Below, one piece after another: positions 1-11,500 of a stretch of 64,000 nt of DNA. Position 1 is the first letter of the stretch; each line of letters begins with the position of its first letter. The position numbers were made by a program, and so were the translations under genes. Origin of the DNA: Eopsaltria australis. Lineage: Eukaryota; Chordata; Aves; Passeriformes; Petroicidae. The stretch covers positions 186,001 to 250,000 of the forward strand of contig JAVTVJ010000072.1 in the NCBI GenBank assembly GCA_034509425.1, read 5' to 3'. Below the pieces are notes generated by a model. That model saw only the letters and a list, made by a program, of their open reading frames with translations. It was not told the DNA's origin and ran no database searches.

Positions 1-967
1 GATTCAGACAAGCTCTGGATGCTGCTGCCCGTCTTTGGTTGACAGACATGCCAGAAGTTCTACATCACTAATGAAAACACTAGAGGGACTTTATCCACTC
101 CTATCTTGGTTACAATTTTCTTTTCATTTTTCTTATATTTTAATATGTTTCATGCTTGCCTCCAGGAGTCCATCTGGTTCTTTTCATGGTCTGGTCTCCC
201 AGAAACCACCTCAGAACCTCTCCTGTCTAACCAAACGTGAAGACCTATGTGTGGTATACTTTGCTTAATGCTCCTTACATGTTCTTGCAATTTTATCTTG
301 TGCTTTATCTCCTTTTCAGCACCCAAGAAAGAGTACTGTGTTCTGTGTATTACAGATGTCACTGTATCAGGGCAGGAGCTATCCTCCAGCTCTTGAGTCA
401 ATTCCAAGTTCTTGATCTACTGCCAACTGTACTGACTTCCACTTTGAAATCCTATCTACGGTGGCATTAATGGACATGCAAATACTGGCTGGGGAAGGCC
501 AGGAGATAACATACAACTCTTTATTTATTTTTTGTTTGATTTATTTAAGTAATACACAACAATTAGAAAAGGAAGGAGCCCACTGAACTGCTCAACACCA
601 TTAACTTGACCTTCCCATATTTTTGTTAAATTATTAATAGAATTTGTCATCAAGTACATTGAACTTATTTTTAAAAGAAGTATATATTGCAACATATAGG
701 TACATAATTGAATATTGAAATGATGTGGTAGGAAGTTTCTTTTTGTTGTAGCCACCACTGATTATCTCTTCTCAAAAGATGATTTTCCAAAACTTATGTC
801 ATGTAAAAGCAACTTGCAAGGTGCTTTTTATCTGTGTGATGAGTATTAAAAACAATGGATTGATACAGCAATCAAAATTTTATTTTGGAATGAGAGCTTC
901 AGGTATTTAGGAAGCTGTATCATTTTTTTTATGGTGACCATTACTCACTTAACTTTGCAGTATGCTC
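1..967. other. Unique non-coding sequence, no gene recognised
   Basis: AT-rich unique sequence. The open frames here, up to 85 codons, overlap one another on both strands and resemble no family I know. A good splice-acceptor-like tract ends with CAG at 317-319, preceded by a pyrimidine-rich run. The 24-codon frame after it stops without a clear donor, so I do not call an exon. No repeat family was recognised. Confidence 0.6.
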
Positions 968-1055
968 TAGTAGGCATGGTTGTATTTGGTCAAAAAACAG
1001 GCTTGATGATCTTGGAGGTCTTTTCCAGTCCTAATGATTCTAATACTCTATGACC
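968..1055 (+). repeat. CR1 LINE 3' end fragment
   Basis: This short, decayed CR1 3' end is in sense orientation. The phrase 'cttgatgatcttggaggtc' followed by 'ttttccag' and then degenerate copies of the 8-base terminal repeat (ATTCTATG-like, 'tgattctaatactctatga') is the typical avian CR1 tail. The part before it ('ctagtaggcatggttgtattt') fits the end of the 3' untranslated region. It is 5'-truncated, as CR1 copies usually are, and has no coding capacity. The exact 5' edge is uncertain. Confidence 0.7.
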
Positions 1056-4000
1056 ATGAACCAGTCTGAGCCTGAACTAGAGATTTACTGGGGGATTGGG
1101 AATTCAACATGCACATGTATTTCTAGGGGCCAAAAAGTCTTGAAGATAAAAGAAAAGACAGGTTATTCTGCTAGGTTTTCAAAGAAAAAAAAGTCTCAAA
1201 TATCTGGATGCCAGTGAAAGCAATATATGGGAATATAAAAGCCTTTTGTCTTGTAGACACTGAAAAATGGACATTTTATGCTTAATTTGCTGTTCATATG
1301 ATATGCTCTTCTAAATTAAAAATTAAAAATTAAAATTAAAAATGTCAGTGCCTATGGAAGGAATGTGGGGCTTCTCCCATGGAAACAATTGCTAAGGAAG
1401 AGAGAGGTTTTCACAGGCTGTGGAGAATAGCCTCCTTAGAGAGGTCTGGAAGCCTGTGAACTGAGAAATTTCTCAGATTGAGGAAAAGGGACTGCCAAGA
1501 ACTAGGAAGCCAGTTATCACAATCAAGGAAAATAACGTTTCTGGGGACAATAGAGGACTGTGTAGCATTTGTTGAAACTTGAAATTGTTGATTCATCTGA
1601 AATCAAGCCAGAAAGCAAAGACCCACTGGCAAGGACACAGTAGGAAAAGCAGGGACAGTTATTCCCCCATGTAGTTCTCAGCTGTCTGAAAAAGTCACTA
1701 GAGATTTCTCAGTTTAGAAAACTCATTGTTATTTCACATTAGTCTTTAAATAAAGCTTTGTTCTTTTGGAATTCAAAGCTTTTTGGTTGTCTTTACAGAT
1801 GTTATTGTAGTGTTCTTTTAAGTGATAGAGAGGAATTATACTTAGATGTACTTCAAATCTTTGGCTGATTTGGTTCCTATGATGAAATACCCTATTAATT
1901 TTCCATGTTTTGTATGGGCATATCAAGTTTGCAAAAATTGTGAGTGGATACAGTGTGTAGTGCATACATTTAGGTATATTTTCCCAATAAAAAATAATAA
2001 TAATAAAAATATTCCTCTGGACTGCTTTCAGAGGTCAGGCTATGGTGAGATTTGGTGCAACAGAAACAGATAGACATGTAACTCCTTAAAATGTAACACC
2101 TAAAACCAGTCGAGCTTTAAAGTGAGAGAGCAGTCATGAGGCTTCTGTGTTTGTGAAATACTGAAAAATATTGGTAATTGTAACTTTGTACGTCTATTAC
2201 GAAACCTCAGTAAAAATAATATTTTTAAATAAATATTTTAGATTTAAGATTTTGACAGTAATGAAAATTAATGAATGAAAGTGGTTGATATGACCCAGAG
2301 CTCTTATCTCAATCGATGCAGACAAGGGTTTTCCCCTTTGTTTTTGGTGACAAGATTGCTGGCAGTTCCTATAAGCATGAGAGCAGCAGGGCAAGTACTT
2401 GTATATTGCCTGTGGCTGGAAAGGACCTTGAAAGTGCACCAATTTTTCTTATTTCGTGAGCAGGTTAGACCACAAATCTCTTTTAAAGATGGTGTTGACA
2501 ACAATACTATCTGCACTTCTCTAGGGATGAGCCCTTCTCAGAGCATGGCAGTGCAGGAAGAAGAGGAAATGAAATCTCTGAATCTTCTTTTAGTATCTTG
2601 CAAACATTCCAATTACTAGGGTTGGAAACTTTATTTCCTATCTGAATATCATAGGAGAGCTGTAATGACAGAAGTGCAATTCATCATCCCTCCATATTCC
2701 ATGGGCAGCATTTAACACTGATTTCACTCACTTTATTTTTCAATATATGTTTCTCCGCTGCCAAGTTTCTAATATCACACAGCTTATTCTATAGCTCACC
2801 TGTCTCCTGTGATGCTCATGTAACGCATTAATCTAGTGCTTTATGATAGAATGGGAAAAATGCACCTTTTATCTCATAACAATTTGTGTGGGATTTTTTT
2901 TCATGTCTAGTGTTGGAAGATGAGACATGGTTAAGTTCCAGCAAGTAATTTTGAGATTGACCATGGAAAACTACATTTGAGTTTTTATTTCTGTTCTTAC
3001 AATAAACAAGCTCATGCCTTTCTGCATGGAGAAAGGATTCGCGTTGGAGAGCTGTGAAGTCACTTTTGAAACAAAGTATTCTTTCATTTTCTTTCTTCAG
3101 AGTACCTTGTTGGCTGTTTCTTCTTTATGATTTTGAAGGTGTTTCCTGTAATTAGTGGATCTAGACACAGATTATTTGAAAACAAGCAAATAAATCCTGA
3201 TCTCTACAAGCAGTAGAAGACTTTTGAAATCTGTTCGACTTTGCCAGTTTTTCAGGTCGTTTGCCAATTTAGTCAATTCAGTAGAATGAGGAAGACTATT
3301 ATCTTCTGACTGTTTTACTAACAAAGCCAATTCAATTACTTCTACAGACATGTTAATTCCTTTTTGCTTAATAATTTGAAGTTAAAGCTACTTCACAATA
3401 ATTTTTAAAAGATGCAAATCAAGGTACACCAGACAGTTATATTTTCTGTGTTTGCTTTTTGATTCTAAATTATTTTTGTCACAGGTGCTTTTATGTATTT
3501 CCTTGTGCAAACATTTGAAAGAAAACATTTATAAACTGTCAAAGAATTAACAGTCATTATATAAGTTCAACTCAGAATCACTGGTAAGTGCAAGACTGAA
3601 TTCCTTAGTAGCTACACCAGCAGTTGTTTTTTAGCTTTGATACTGGCTCAGAATCTGACCCCATGGGTATCTAGATGGTGACAGTGAAAATCATGAAAGA
3701 TGATCTGCACGCCCTCATGAAGCGAGGCGTACTGACTGTTGTGGTAATTCCTCATGCAGACAGCTTACTGAATTAAACCTGTGTTCTTTAGTTCCACAAG
3801 TGCTGCAATGTGATTTATAGAGCAAAGTCCTGTAACACTTGTTAGGAGAGAAATAGGAAAGAAAAAATTCAAGGGTTTTAAGTCAACACTGATGGGTTGA
3901 TCCCTGGGCTAAACTATGTGGTTGTTCCAAATGTTAATTGATGTATATGAAAAACTCAGAGTTATCAATGTAAATGCTTTGTCAGGTCCTTAATAAATTC

Positions 4001-4744
4001 ATGGAGAAGTACGCATGATAGTACCAGTAATTCATCAAAACAACAAACAACAAAAAACCCATCACCAACAAAAAAACTTCACTTTAATTTTAGTTAGTGA
4101 AAACATAGAACTTTTAACATCCACAATTTTTCCATGTGGCAAATTTGCCCAATGAATGTACCTCAGCAGACACCTCAGACAAACCCTTAGCCAAACATGA
4201 CCAAATCCACATTTTGTTATGGGTGCTACTCTATTGGCTGCTGTTCCTTCCAGCAGAAGGAGGATCTGAGCTGGGTCAGTTCAAGGAGATCCAGTGCCAG
4301 CTGGGACCTTTTAGGCTAAGAGTTTGTGGGGAAGGGGAGAAAGCAGAGTTTATTACATCTTTAGTAACTTGTATCAGAACTAGACTAGCAAGGTCATGTC
4401 TCCAGATGAGAAAATACAACCAACTCCTTCATAGTATCTCTGCAGCAAAGAGACTGTAGGGAAAAAAGTGGTTTGAGTGTGCTGTATTGCTATTCTTAGT
4501 CATTAGTTGGACTTTTCTTGGTTTATGGCTTAGGGCAATGAAGGTAACTTTTTCCTTTGTAGGCACACTGTGAAACAAAGCTGTCGTTACAAATAATGGT
4601 GAGTATATATCATCAAAGTATTGAATACACTTCAAATCACCAACTGCAACAATAACTACATTAATTATTGAAAGGTCATCTCTCCTTTCTGTTTTATTTT
4701 GTTACTACCTAGGAAAAAAGCAGACTGCATAATCTCAGGTATTT
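1056..4744. other. Unique AT-rich stretch with short simple repeats
   Basis: No gene or recognised interspersed repeat. Two simple runs occur: an (ATTAAAA)-type run at 1313-1343 and an (AAT)n run at 1986-2008. A perfect 12-bp palindrome (GGCAAATTTGCC) lies at 4138-4149. The open frames at 2275-2619 and 4136-4459 (114 and 107 codons, + strand) resemble no family I know and are most likely chance. A possible 36-nt exon (4563-4598) is listed separately. Confidence 0.55.
4563..4598 (+). other. Candidate 36-nt exon (weak)
   Basis: A pyrimidine-rich tract ending in 'tttttcctttgtag' (AG at 4561-4562) is followed by 36 nt and then a consensus donor (ATG|GTGAGT at 4599). The length is a multiple of three. 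One frame is open through it and reads AHCETKLSLQIM. This is sequence evidence for splice-site potential only. AT-rich vertebrate DNA yields such pairs by chance, and I do not recognise the peptide. It could equally be a non-coding RNA exon or nothing. Confidence 0.15.
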
Positions 4745-5285
4745 AGAATCACAGAATGGTTTGCATTGGAAGGGACCTTAAAGATCATCTACTTCTAACC
4801 CCCCCTGCCATGGGCAGGGGCACCTTCCACTTGACCACATTGCTCAGAGCCCCATCCAACCTGGCCTTGAACACTTCCAGAGATGTGGCATCCACAATTT
4901 CCCTGGGCAACCTGTTCCAGTGGCTCCCTAACAGTGAATAATTTCTTTCTGATATCTAATATAAATCTGCCATCTTTCAATGTAATGTCATTCCCCATTG
5001 TCATATCACTACATTCCCTTGTGAAAAGTATGTCTCCAACTTTACTGTACACCCCCCCCTTAGTTACTGGAAGGTGCTCTAAAGTCTCCCTTAGACTTTC
5101 TCTTCCCCAGGCTGAAAAACCTCAGCTCTCTCAGCCTGTCTGCATAGGTGAGGATCTCCATCCCTCTGATCATCTTAGTGACCCTCTGAACTTGCTCCAA
5201 CAGGTCCATGTCCTTTTTATTGAGGACCCCAGAGATGGATGTAGCACTCTCTGTGAGTTCCATTATTACATTGGCCACTGGACTC
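4745..5285 (-). repeat. CR1 LINE, 5'-truncated, antisense
   Basis: A CR1 copy lies on the minus strand with its 3' end at the left. The plus strand reads the reverse complement of the avian CR1 tail ('gaatcacagaatggtttgca', 'ccatgggcaggggcacc', 'tggccttgaacacttccag'). On the minus strand, frames keep pieces of the CR1 ORF2 C-terminus: a segment like MDLLEQVQRVTKMIRGME...RLRELRFFSLGKR near 5290-5110, and then DGRFILDIRKKLFTVREPL further on. These sit in different frames broken by stops, so the copy is dead. The copy fades out near 5255-5285, well short of full length. A 206-codon plus-strand frame across it is an artefact. Confidence 0.93.
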
Positions 5286-7152
5286 AGTGTCAAGGAATGA
5301 GGTACCTCCAGGGAATTGTTTTCTCTGTGGTTTCTTTCTCACTGTGTTGCAGAAATTCCATATACTTTAAATACCCTTATCTGGAGACAAATTTCTGTTC
5401 TTCATTGCTCAGCCAAATAAGTGAGTTAATATGTACACTTATTGCATGTGTCCTTTTAACAAGGGGAGCATTATCTATTACTTGTTTTCTTTACCTTAAA
5501 TAAAGAGAAAAAAAAAAAAAAGAACCAATAGCATAGCCTAATTTTGCATAAATGAAGTTATCTAATTTTAATGCATAAATTATGCTTGCAACTAGAGGCT
5601 CTAAACATGAATTAAGAATTTTTGCTGAATATTAGTCAATAGCCCAAACAGTCCCCTGGAAGTCACACAGGAAGCCTGTTGTCCTCTGCTTCCCAAAGAA
5701 GAAAAAATCCGCAGCTTAACAATTCACTTCTCAATGAAGTACTGTATGTTCCTCACTGACAAATGCAACATTTCCTATTCTGTCGCTAATGTCTGTCTGA
5801 ATATTCCTGTTTTGAGTCTCAGAACAGAGAGCCTAATGGCTCCCTCCTTTTCACTGCCTTTTTGTCTCAGCTGAGCAGCCTAATGGCACTTTCCAGTTAC
5901 CTGTTGGTGCCTGTCATCTGTTAATGCTCCTTGTATTGTTGTGATACTACGGCTCCTTCCCTAGGTAGTGAAAAATTGCAAAGTTTTGTGAAATACTGGA
6001 GTGCTAAAAGGAATTCAGCACCATGATAGAGTTAATTCATCATTATCTATCTTCATTTGTTCACCCAGTTGACTGAACAGTGCAGTATGAGACATGTTCT
6101 TTCTTGATTCTAGCAATTATGCTGTTCCCATTACCTTCCTCCATTACAACCTATTGAAGGTGTAAGTACAGCTATGAAAAAAGATTTCTTGAAAGCTTCT
6201 TTTAATGGTAAAGAATTATGAAAAGTGGGAAAAGAGAGTTTTATGGATCACTCTGATCACTCTACTATCATTTGCATTGGAAAGCTGCTATTTTGGACAT
6301 CTGATTACCCTGAGCAGTCGGTACATAGTGAATCTAATTGCTGGGCTTTTTCAGGTGTTCTTTGAAAGAACAATAAAAAGTTTGAGACTGATCCTGAAGG
6401 AATAACTGTGTTTTACAACATAAAGTGTGTGAAGTGAAAAATTAGAAAAGTAAACTATTAGGGGATGGAGGGAGGATGAGAGAGGGAGAGAGGGTGTTTT
6501 AAAGCCTTTATTTTTAAGAATAAGTGATTTATTTTTTTCTGCAGAAAACAAAAATTAATAGTGACAGGGAAACTCATAAAGGTCAGAGATTTAATGTGAA
6601 AACACATACAGTGCTCTCAAGCAATTGAACCACATCTGAGAAAACTTATAAATGTAGAGATTAGAGACTAAAATTTTCTGTTAGCTCATAAAATAATCTT
6701 TTGTTTAGAAAAGAGAAAAAGTAAAACAAAGGATATATAGTGATGCACTTCAAAGCTATCTGTCCTGTCATTTTAACAAACACTGAAGATCCAGACATAA
6801 ATGTTCTTATCACAACAGCATTTGTGGTAATCAGGAGTACTTTCCTTGTAAATGAAAAAGCACACACAAATAAAATGCAATAAAAATGTTTTCAGAATTA
6901 GAGCTAAGAAGTGGCAACCATCTTTTAGACTGATATGACTGTTTAGTAAAAGAAATGCACATTGTCTTCAATAATAGTAGGTACTGGAGGATCTTGAACA
7001 AGTCTGTGGAACACTCTCCACTAACTGATTCACAGAAGTTGAGCCATGTCATATTCTTCTTCACCTCCTGTAGCTCAACGCTGATTGTCTATTGTTGGTA
7101 TTTTGGGGTGCTATGTAGACATTCTCATCTCTCAAATGGAGAGTTTTAAGAC
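5286..7152. other. Unique sequence; possible conserved non-coding block at 5530-5970
   Basis: No gene recognised. An AATAAA at 5499-5504 is followed by a 14-A run (5508-5521). The spacing is too short for a normal poly(A) site, so I do not call a retrocopy. From about 5530 to 5970 the sequence is compositionally complex. It has many homeodomain- and POU-like AT cores ('atttgcat', 'ttaatgcataaattatgc') and two copies of the 11-mer 'AGCCTAATGGC' (within 'gagcctaatggctcc' and 'cagcctaatggcac'). It looks like a conserved regulatory element, but conservation cannot be judged from one sequence. Confidence 0.4.
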
Positions 7153-8500
7153 TGCCATGGTTTGATACTGGCCAAACTCCAGGAGCCCATGAAAGTTGTT
7201 CGCTTACCCTCTCCTGCTAGAGTTGTGCAGAGGAGAGGGGAAAAAAAATTGATGAAGGGCTCATGTGTTGAGATAAGAACTAGGAGAAAACACTCCAAAG
7301 GAAAATCAGGTTCAAATTTAAAGATACTATGTAAATTTATTATTAACAGACTTAGAGGTGGATAATGAGAAAAAAGAAAAAAGCCTTTAAAACACCTTTT
7401 CTCCCCGGCCTCTCCTTCCTTCCCACTGACAGAGCAGGGAGACAGGGTGTGGGCGTTTTGGTCAGTTCATCACTCGAGATCTTTTTCTATTCACTCAGGG
7501 AGGAGAGTTTTTTCCCTGCTGTGCTGTGGGGTCCCTCCCACAGGCAAACAGTCACCCCGAAACGGTTGTAGCATGGCTCACTCTCCCACAGGGTGTAGTC
7601 TTCTAAGGATAGGTTTCTCTAGATTGGAAGCAAGGGCCCTCTATCTCTGGAAGCAAGAGCCCTCTTTCTCTTTTTGGGTCTCCCACTGGATCACAGCTTT
7701 CTCTGTAATCTACCCACTCCAGCATGAGCACTTTTCCCATGGGCTGAGAGTGGATCTCTTCATCCCCTGCCGACTTCATGCATTGCAGGGGACAGTTTGC
7801 TTCACTATATTCCTCACCACAGCCTGCAGAGGACTCTCCACTCTGACGCTTGGAGCACCTCCTCCCTTTCATTCTTTTCCACTGACCTTGGTACCACCAT
7901 GTTTTTTTCCCTCATATGTCCTCACTTCCTCCTATTCTCTGACTACAAGAAAAACTGCTGCTCATAGGTATCATTGTCAACAAGTTCCACTAACTCAAAG
8001 TTTCCTGAAGGATACTGCAGCACCGAGAGGTTGATCTCTGCATTAGGGAATCACTTGTCATACTTTCACTGCCTCCCAGGCAGCCCTGCCACCATTGTGC
8101 AGGCAGTAGCAGCCACCGCAGCGCTAGTGCTATTTCCCACCTTTCCTCTTCATGCAGGGTGCCGGGAAGGGGAAGTCACCACCACCCCTGCCCTTCTGCC
8201 CACAATGTGGCTGGCTAGGGGTGACCAAGCAGGCAAGGCTCACTGTGGGATGTGCTGAGCTGGCGGTGGCAGTGGTGGAGCATTGCTGTGGCCTGTACCG
8301 GGATGGCCTTGGCAGCGCTGCACCGCTTCTCCTGGGGAAGGAACTGTACATATGCTATTTTGATTTTCTTCTTAAATATGTCATCACAGAGGCATTACCA
8401 ACCTCTCTAATTGGACCAGCAGCATGTGGAAGCTTCTAGCAACCTCCAACAGAAGCCACCCCCACAGCTCTCTCCTGCTACCAAAAACCAGGCTGTACCA
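7153..8500 (-). mobile_element. ERVL-type long terminal repeat (antisense, apparently solo)
   Basis: About 1.35 kb matches an avian ERVL-family LTR read backwards. The plus strand begins TGCCATGGTTTGATACTGGCC, the reverse complement of the usual LTR end (...CAGGGTCAAACCATGACA-like). It ends with the reverse complement of a 'GGTACAGCCTGGTTTTTGG' type start. On the minus strand a poly(A) signal AATAAA lies near 7336-7342, within 'gttaataataaatttac'. The middle keeps repeated 'gcagccc/ggagcag'-like units typical of this LTR group. No gag, pol or primer-binding site is visible next to it, so it appears to be a solo LTR. A possible target duplication (AAGAC at 7148-7152, AAGTC at 8500-8504) is imperfect. 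Frames of up to 195 codons inside are spurious. It is homologous to the LTRs at 39463-41157 and 49784-50422. Confidence 0.8.
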
Positions 8501-11500
8501 AGTCAATGCAATTCAGATACTCAGCTTTGAAATACTTGAACTAGGAAAGAAGACTGTTAAAATGTATGGAAATTAGAACCTCTATTGGAAAATAAGCAAA
8601 TTAATACTATTGAGGCTATGTTTCTTCACTGAAATATGAAACACCAGAAATAACCTTGTGAATTCTTACTCCAATATAATTTTTTTACATACTTTGAAGA
8701 ATGTTTGATAAATCCTTAATAGGTTTTCAATTAAGATTCTTTACCTGTTGTTAGAGTTAAGCTGAGGACAAAACTCATCTTTATTTGTTTTAAAAGACAA
8801 GCAAAATCCTTCTGCTTTCTTAGGAATCCAGTTCCTTAGCAACAAGGAATACTTGCATACATGAAGCATTTCGACTCTGTTTGAACAAAAGGATTTATTT
8901 CAATTAGGAATTTTTCAAAACCATATCAATTTTCAGTTGCATGGGATAAGCTAAAATTTAAAACTCATGTTCCAAATCTTCTTTTTCATATTTTTGAGTG
9001 TTTTGGCTTATTAATCTATCATTTCTTCATATGGTATTTTAAATAAAAATTGCTCATCTCTGTGCTATGATAATGACAAAAGTTTTCCCTTAAATGAAAT
9101 TTGACCTCATCTTTAGACTAAACCTTAAGGTGAGAATGCTCCTTAAACTACCCATGACAATAATATGAGCTACTGAGCAACATCTGGTCCAGTTTCAAAA
9201 GAAGAATGTTGAAGAAATATAGTCTGGTCCAACCTTACTATCCCTCTGAGTTTTGAAGAAAATATTAGAAGATGTATCTCATTATTTCATTTGGAAAACA
9301 AGGGAGAGTGGGGTGGTCTTTTTTAAAATGTAAGGTATTCTTAATATGCTTTATTCATTAGAAACAGTGGATTAGATCCTGTCAAAATAGTCACGGAATC
9401 TTCATAAGACAAGGGTTACATGCTGGCCACTGGATGGTGTGTAAATTTAATTTCATTAAAAATAAATAATTTGAGATATAACATTTAATGGTAAGGTTGT
9501 ATGTAGAAAGAATCAATGGAATGCAGTGGTCATTAAAGTTTTATGTTGTTATTTTCAAACAACTCTCAAAATAGATATAGTGTAAAACACAGTGCTTCTT
9601 CATAGCTAGAACATGCTGTTTTCTTGGGGAGACACAGAGGAGGTTCCCGGTGGATTACCACCTACACTTTATAGTCACTGCAGTGTTTTGAGTAGCTAAA
9701 ACATTACCAGCAAGAGAGTCTCAGGAACTAATATCTTCCCGTTTAAGACAATGAAGTTTTTATGAGAATTTTTGTCAGAACTGCTGTAATAAGATTTTTA
9801 CTGGTTTTTAAGAATTTCCTGCCCAACAAATAATTAAGGAAAGAACACAGCATTCATACCAGCAGAGATATTGTAGAGTCCCTTAGCATTGGAGAGAAAT
9901 CTATTTATAGGAAAACAAAAAATATTTATAAAGATATATTACAAGACAGGAAAGTTTTCCTTCCCCCTTTACCCCCAGTTCCAATAGTCAAAAAGGAACA
10001 AAAAAGTCAAAATTTGAAATGATGTGTGCTTGGTGGGGTGAGAAGAAGGCCACATTCAGTAATGTTAATGCCAGAATTTAGCATGAATTTTTGAGTTTAG
10101 GTCAGTTCTCTGGGCTTGAAAATAGGGATTGGTGTGTCTGTTGGAAACTGAAAGTAAAGAGAAATACAAGCAGAAACACATGTGAATCAAAGGCTGAGTT
10201 CATGTAGCAAGGCATCAACATTTGCTTTGGACTGTCAAGCCAGACCATCAATCATGCAACTAGGACTCAAGGAAATTTTTTAGAAGCACCTTTGTTTCTA
10301 ATGTGAAGTGACTCTTCTCACCATACTTGTTCATGGAGCAACACTTGTTTTGGAATATTATTAGAGCCCAGCTGTGTTGTGTGTAATTCTCATGTTTACA
10401 ATACGATGATTTCTGTTATCTCAGTGGAGATATAAATACTTTTCTGAGTTTTTGGCATTCCATGTGGTTCCCGGTCCACTTTTCAAAGATTATTTTTTAA
10501 AATAGATTTCTGAACACTTAAAAATCAAACACTGAAGCTATTAAATACTAAAAATTAGTCTTAACACACACATCAAAGCTCAAAATTGCACTCAGTATTT
10601 CAGAAAGCTTTTTAAAAGTTAACCTTGTTACTGAACAAGTGTAAAGATTGGGTTTTCAGAGGATGAAGAGAGGCTATAATCAGACTAACATTAATAATTT
10701 TACTCCTGCTTTATAAGCAACTCATTTTATTTTGCTTCTGAAGTTAAAACCTATAACATATGCCTATATTTTTCTTTCTTATCAATATGTATATCCAAAA
10801 TTTTGTCCAGAACATGAACACAGATCCCTAGAAAGTTGGTACCTGGGGGCTGCTGAACTTCTAGGTATTGCATTGCATACAGGGACTCTGAGGGCAGTGT
10901 TGACCACAAAGCCCTAGGTCAAGTCCATGTCTTCATGTGTGTTATGTTGCAGAATAACAAACACAAGAAACAGGCTATGAATGTAGTTCTGATGTCTGTA
11001 CAATAATTTGGACTCAGCATATACACATTTTTCTTTTAATTGTTACCTGCCAAATAATCTATTCCTATTTGTGAACATAGTAATATTCTGTGAACATATC
11101 CTTGAACAATCAATTTAATTCCCTTTTGTCCATTCTTAGAAATGCAATGTTTGACTTTCACCACTCACCAACAAATATGTACAATGAAGCAGAATAATCC
11201 GAAGGCAAGCTTTTATATACATGATATCAAGAACCTAAATAGTTATAACTTTGGAAAGTAGAGAGAATGCAAAGAAGAAGTAGCCTAATTTTAATGGGCC
11301 ATGCAACATCGTCATATCTTGGGATTCTGGAGAGATTAAGTACCTCCCAGCAGTGCTTTGTGCAGAAGACTCCTCACTGGTTGTTGCTAGAGAACGAAAT
11401 GGATGATGATGTTGATGATTTTATTTTCATTTTTAGTTGTTTTTTTAAAATTATGTCAAGTTCATCTTTCATGATGGTTGAATGCACCAAGCTCTACCTA

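Noticed and set aside
4883..5503. 206-codon + strand open frame
   Set aside because: It runs antisense across the CR1 at 4745-5285 and into T-rich flank. The true CR1 coding sense is minus and broken.
5499..5521. AATAAA plus A-run as the end of a retroposed mRNA
   Set aside because: Only 3 nt separate the hexamer and the A-run, against 10 to 30 normally. No coding sequence or target duplication was found.
7447..8034. 195-codon + strand open frame
   Set aside because: Lies antisense inside the ERVL LTR. LTRs of this group carry no protein there.
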